DNA from: CAYVIB01 sp964451365
Lineage (GTDB): Bacteria; Pseudomonadota; Gammaproteobacteria; Pseudomonadales; Cellvibrionaceae
Direction: 5' to 3'
DNA length: 14,764 nucleotides
Assembly (NCBI GenBank): GCA_964451365.1
Contig: CAYVIB010000056.1
Span: 1-14,764 of the forward strand
The stretch's first letter is position 1, and the number at the start of each line of letters is the position of its first letter. The translations under genes were made by a program, and so were the position numbers. Positions 12,192 to 14,764 of this stretch are shown one piece after another. The notes below the pieces were generated by a model that searched no databases, had not been told where the DNA came from, and saw only the letters and a list, made by a program, of their open reading frames with translations.

Positions 12192-14567
12192 ATGATGAAC
12201 TTTTATAAATCCCTTGCACGTCGGGGTTCTTCCCTGAAATCGCTGGCAGCGCTGGCGACGGCTGCCCTGGTGGCCGCCTGCCTGTCGGTGCCGGCCCATG
12301 CCCAAAGCTCGGGCGACATCACTGTTCGCGCGCGTGGCGCCGCGGGCACGGAGCATATTAACCTCATGGTTGGCGGCACTACAGTCGCCAGTTGGACTCT
12401 CACCACCTCCCTCCAGAATTATGTTTACAGTGGCGGCGCGACCGGTGATGTCCAGGTGCAGTTCGACAACGACGCCAGCGGCCGGGATGTTGTACTCGAT
12501 TACGTGATTGTGAACGGCGAAACCCGTCAGGCGGAGGATATGGAATACAACACCGCCACCTATGGCAATGGCCAGTGCGGCGGCGGTTCCTTTTCCGAAA
12601 CCATGCACTGTAACGGTGTGATCGGTTTTGGCGACACCAGCGACTGCCTCAGTGGCAATTGCAATGGGTCGGGCAGCTCTTCGAGCTCATCGTCAAGTTC
12701 ATCCAGTACCAGTGGTGGCCAATGCGTGGATATGTGCCAGTGGTACAGCGATTCGCCGCGCCCGCTGTGCCAGAACCAGGATAGCGGTTGGGGTTGGGAG
12801 AACAACCAAAGCTGTATTGGTATCAACACCTGTAACAGCCAGTCCGGCGACGGTGGTGTGGTTCAGGTATGCTCCGGTTCCAGCAGCAGCTCGAGCTCTT
12901 CGTCAAGTAGTTCGTCTTCCAGCTCGAGTTCCTCGTCCTCCAGTTCCAGCTCGTCGTCTTCGAGTTCTTCATCTTCAAGCTCGTCGAGTTCGGGTGGGGC
13001 AACCGCCATCACGGTGCGCGCTCGCGGCACCGATGGTAGCGAGCACATTAACCTGCGTGTGGGTGGCAGCGTGGTAGCTGATTGGACCCTGACCACCAGC
13101 CATCAAAACTATATCTACAACGGTAACGCCATGGGCGATATTGAGGTGCAGTTCGATAACGACGCCAGCGGCCGCGACGTTGTGCTCGATTACGTTGTTG
13201 TGAACGGTGAAACCCGCCAGGCGGAAAATATGGAAAATAATACCGCGACATACGGCAATGGCCAGTGCGGCGGTGGTTCCTTTTCCGAAACCATGCACTG
13301 TAACGGTGTGATTGGCTTCGGCAGTACCGGAGGCACCAGTTCTTCTTCGAGCTCAAGTTCCTCTTCGTCAAGTACCTCGTCAAGTACCTCGTCAAGCAGC
13401 AGCACCTCCAGTTCGGGCGGCAACACCGGCGAGTTCAGCGGTGCTGATTGCCCGATTCCGCCTCTGCCGGCCCCCGGCAGCGTGGGCAATAACGGTTCTG
13501 CCTTGCCCGACCCGTTTGAGTCCATCGACGGTTATCGAATCACGCGCAAGGACGAATGGCGTTGCCAGCGCGCGGAAATCAAAGCCATGGTGGAAGCCTA
13601 CGAAATGGGCGAGAAACCCACTCCGCCGGATAGCGTGACCGGCGCCATGGGTGGCGGCGGCATTACCGTGACGGTTCAGGATAACGGCCGTTCCATCAGC
13701 TTTACCGCCGACATCTCCACGCCTTCCGGAAGCGGTCCGTTCCCGGCGGTGATCGGTATCGGTGGCAATAACCTGAACACCTCGATCATGAATGAACTCG
13801 GCATTGCGTCCATTACCTTCAACAACAACGAAATGGGTGCGCAAAGCGGTGGCGGCTCGCGCGGCCAGGGCAAGTTCTTCGATTTGTACGGCACGCAGTA
13901 CAGTGACAGCTCGATCATGGCCTGGGCCTGGGGTGTCAGCCGCCTGATCGACGCGCTGGAGAAAACGCCTTCGGCGAATATCGATGCCAGCCGCCTGGCG
14001 GTGACCGGTTGTTCGCGCAACGGCAAGGGCGCGCTATACGCGGGTGCCTTCGACGAGCGTATCGCGCTGACCATTCCGCAGGAATCCGGTGCCGGCGGCA
14101 CGGCCAGCTGGCGGGTATCGCAGACGTTGAGCAATCAGGGCCAGAACATCCAGACCGCCAGCCATGCCCACGGCGAACAGCCCTGGTTTGACAGCGTCTT
14201 CGGCAACTTCACCAACAACGTGAACAACCTGCCTTTCGACCACCATATGGTGATGGGCATGGTTGCGCCGCGTGGCCTGCTGAACATCGATAACCCCATC
14301 GACTGGCTCGGCCCGGAAAGCACGCAAACCGCGGGTGTAGCGGCGAAGGAAATCTGGAAGGCGTTGGGTGTGGATGCCAACATGGGGGTTTCGCAGACCT
14401 CATCGTCACACACGCACTGCCAGTTCCCGTCGTCGCAAAATACAGAACTGCGCGCCTTCCTGAACAAGTTCCTGAAAGGCAACGACACCGGCGGTACCAA
14501 CGTAGTTAAAGGCCCGAGTGTCAACCGTAGCCAGTGGATTCAGTGGAGCACTCCGAACCTGCAATAA
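12192..14567 (+). CDS. Secreted CE15 glucuronoyl esterase with two CBM60-type modules and one CBM10
   Basis: A 791-residue extracellular esterase expected to cleave the ester between lignin alcohols and 4-O-methyl-glucuronic acid side chains of xylan. Modules in order: signal peptide (cleavage after AHA, residue 37); CBM60-type xylan-binding module (about 42-147); a short Ser linker (162-174); CBM10 (178-227); polyserine (230-267); a second CBM60-type module (about 272-377); a Ser/Thr linker (383-408); and CE15 (about 415-765). Catalytic residues are Ser608 in GCSRNGKG, Glu631 in PQESGAGG and His742 in HTHCQF. All are in the order known for CE15. GAGGAG at 12183-12188 supports a start at 12192 or at the adjacent ATG 12195; frame-open bases upstream from 12159 lack a ribosome binding site. 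The signal also contains VAAC (27-30), a possible lipobox. A strong terminator follows at 14581-14609. Confidence 0.94.
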   Translation: MMNFYKSLARRGSSLKSLAALATAALVAACLSVPAHAQSSGDITVRARGAAGTEHINLMVGGTTVASWTLTTSLQNYVYSGGATGDVQVQFDNDASGRDVVLDYVIVNGETRQAEDMEYNTATYGNGQCGGGSFSETMHCNGVIGFGDTSDCLSGNCNGSGSSSSSSSSSSSTSGGQCVDMCQWYSDSPRPLCQNQDSGWGWENNQSCIGINTCNSQSGDGGVVQVCSGSSSSSSSSSSSSSSSSSSSSSSSSSSSSSSSSSSSSSSGGATAITVRARGTDGSEHINLRVGGSVVADWTLTTSHQNYIYNGNAMGDIEVQFDNDASGRDVVLDYVVVNGETRQAENMENNTATYGNGQCGGGSFSETMHCNGVIGFGSTGGTSSSSSSSSSSSSTSSSTSSSSSTSSSGGNTGEFSGADCPIPPLPAPGSVGNNGSALPDPFESIDGYRITRKDEWRCQRAEIKAMVEAYEMGEKPTPPDSVTGAMGGGGITVTVQDNGRSISFTADISTPSGSGPFPAVIGIGGNNLNTSIMNELGIASITFNNNEMGAQSGGGSRGQGKFFDLYGTQYSDSSIMAWAWGVSRLIDALEKTPSANIDASRLAVTGCSRNGKGALYAGAFDERIALTIPQESGAGGTASWRVSQTLSNQGQNIQTASHAHGEQPWFDSVFGNFTNNVNNLPFDHHMVMGMVAPRGLLNIDNPIDWLGPESTQTAGVAAKEIWKALGVDANMGVSQTSSSHTHCQFPSSQNTELRAFLNKFLKGNDTGGTNVVKGPSVNRSQWIQWSTPNLQ
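12315..12632 (+). repeat. CBM60-type module, copy 1 of an internal duplication
   Basis: Residues 42-147 of the esterase. It aligns without gaps to residues 272-377 at an offset of exactly 690 bp; by eye 17 of 105 positions differ. The stretch 12585-12622 is identical in DNA to 13275-13312. Confidence 0.9.
13005..13322 (+). repeat. CBM60-type module, copy 2 of an internal duplication
   Basis: Residues 272-377 of the esterase, the partner of the copy at 12315-12632. Differences cluster in the first two thirds; the last 28 residues are identical in both copies. Confidence 0.9.
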
Positions 14568-14580
14568 TCCTTCGTAACAT

Positions 14581-14609
14581 GCCCGGCGGCCTCGCTGCCG
14601 GGCTTTTTT
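14581..14609 (+). terminator. Rho-independent terminator of the CE15 gene
   Basis: GCCCGGCGG (14581-14589) pairs with CTGCCGGGC (14595-14603), with one G-T wobble and a 5-nt loop. Six T follow directly. Confidence 0.93.
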
Positions 14610-14764
14610 CTCTTCTTTCCACTGAATCACCCGGGCATGGTTGATTCACGTGTTTCCTCCCGGCCACGTCCAAAAAATTATTTGATTTTGAGTGAAAGTT
14701 CGGGCCATTGATTCCCTTTATTCTTTATCGTAGCTTCCGCGGTTATACTGCGCACAGTTCCTCC
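14610..14764. other. Right-edge spacer with an inverted repeat and a possible promoter
   Basis: TGAATCA (14623-14629) and TGATTCA (14642-14648) are 7-bp perfect arms 12 bp apart. TATACT at 14744-14749 could be a -10 box for a gene beyond the right edge, but the -35 region (TTCTTT) is poor. No gene is visible. Confidence 0.35.

Noticed and set aside
12057..12608. A 183-codon - strand frame over the start of the CE15 gene
   Set aside because: It is antisense to the signal peptide and first CBM60-type module and has no recognisable domain.
1..14764. CRISPR array, insertion sequence, tRNA or rRNA
   Set aside because: No spaced identical repeats, transposase motifs, terminal inverted repeats with target duplications, or tRNA/rRNA signatures were seen.

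Overview
The window looks like chromosomal DNA from a plant-cell-wall-degrading gammaproteobacterium of the Cellvibrionaceae type (Cellvibrio, Saccharophagus or Teredinibacter relatives). Very long polyserine linkers, CBM10 and CBM60-type modules, CBM2, and large secreted multi-module carbohydrate-active enzymes are the hallmarks. The assignment rests on this style, not on a search.

Left part (1-1600, + strand): a run of small accessory genes. It starts with the 3' end of a Tse2-like toxin gene, overlapped by a small helical partner that resembles the immunity protein Tsi2. A DUF2200-family gene and an NTF2-like/DUF4440-type gene follow. The spacers carry several inverted repeats but no recognisable integron attC site.

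Centre-left (1652-6733, - strand): a 1101-residue secreted enzyme combines CBM2, a 53-serine linker, CBM6, a CE1 feruloyl-esterase-type domain, a second polyserine linker, a malectin-like module and a GH10 xylanase. About 600 bp upstream on the same strand lies a membrane-anchored AraC-family regulator with an extracytoplasmic sensor region. A strong leftward terminator sits in the spacer, only 53 bp before the xylanase start codon.

Centre (6734-9974): a 490-bp divergent spacer with a candidate CRP-like site precedes a two-gene operon on the + strand. It encodes a Tat-exported, IorB-like molybdenum hydroxylase large subunit and an IorA-like [2Fe-2S] small subunit. A terminator overlaps the end of the second gene.

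Right part (10025-14764): a GH11 xylanase with two CBM10 domains (-) and a CE15 glucuronoyl esterase with two CBM60-type modules and one CBM10 (+) diverge from a 1-kb regulatory region. That region has a near-consensus sigma-70 promoter for the GH11 gene. A strong terminator ends the CE15 gene.

Together the three secreted enzymes would cut the xylan backbone (GH10, GH11) and remove both kinds of ester link to lignin: ferulate esters (CE1) and 4-O-methyl-glucuronoyl esters (CE15). The regulator may sense breakdown products outside the membrane. The periplasmic molybdenum enzyme may oxidise an aldehyde or aromatic compound released at the same time; that last link is inference from neighbourhood only.
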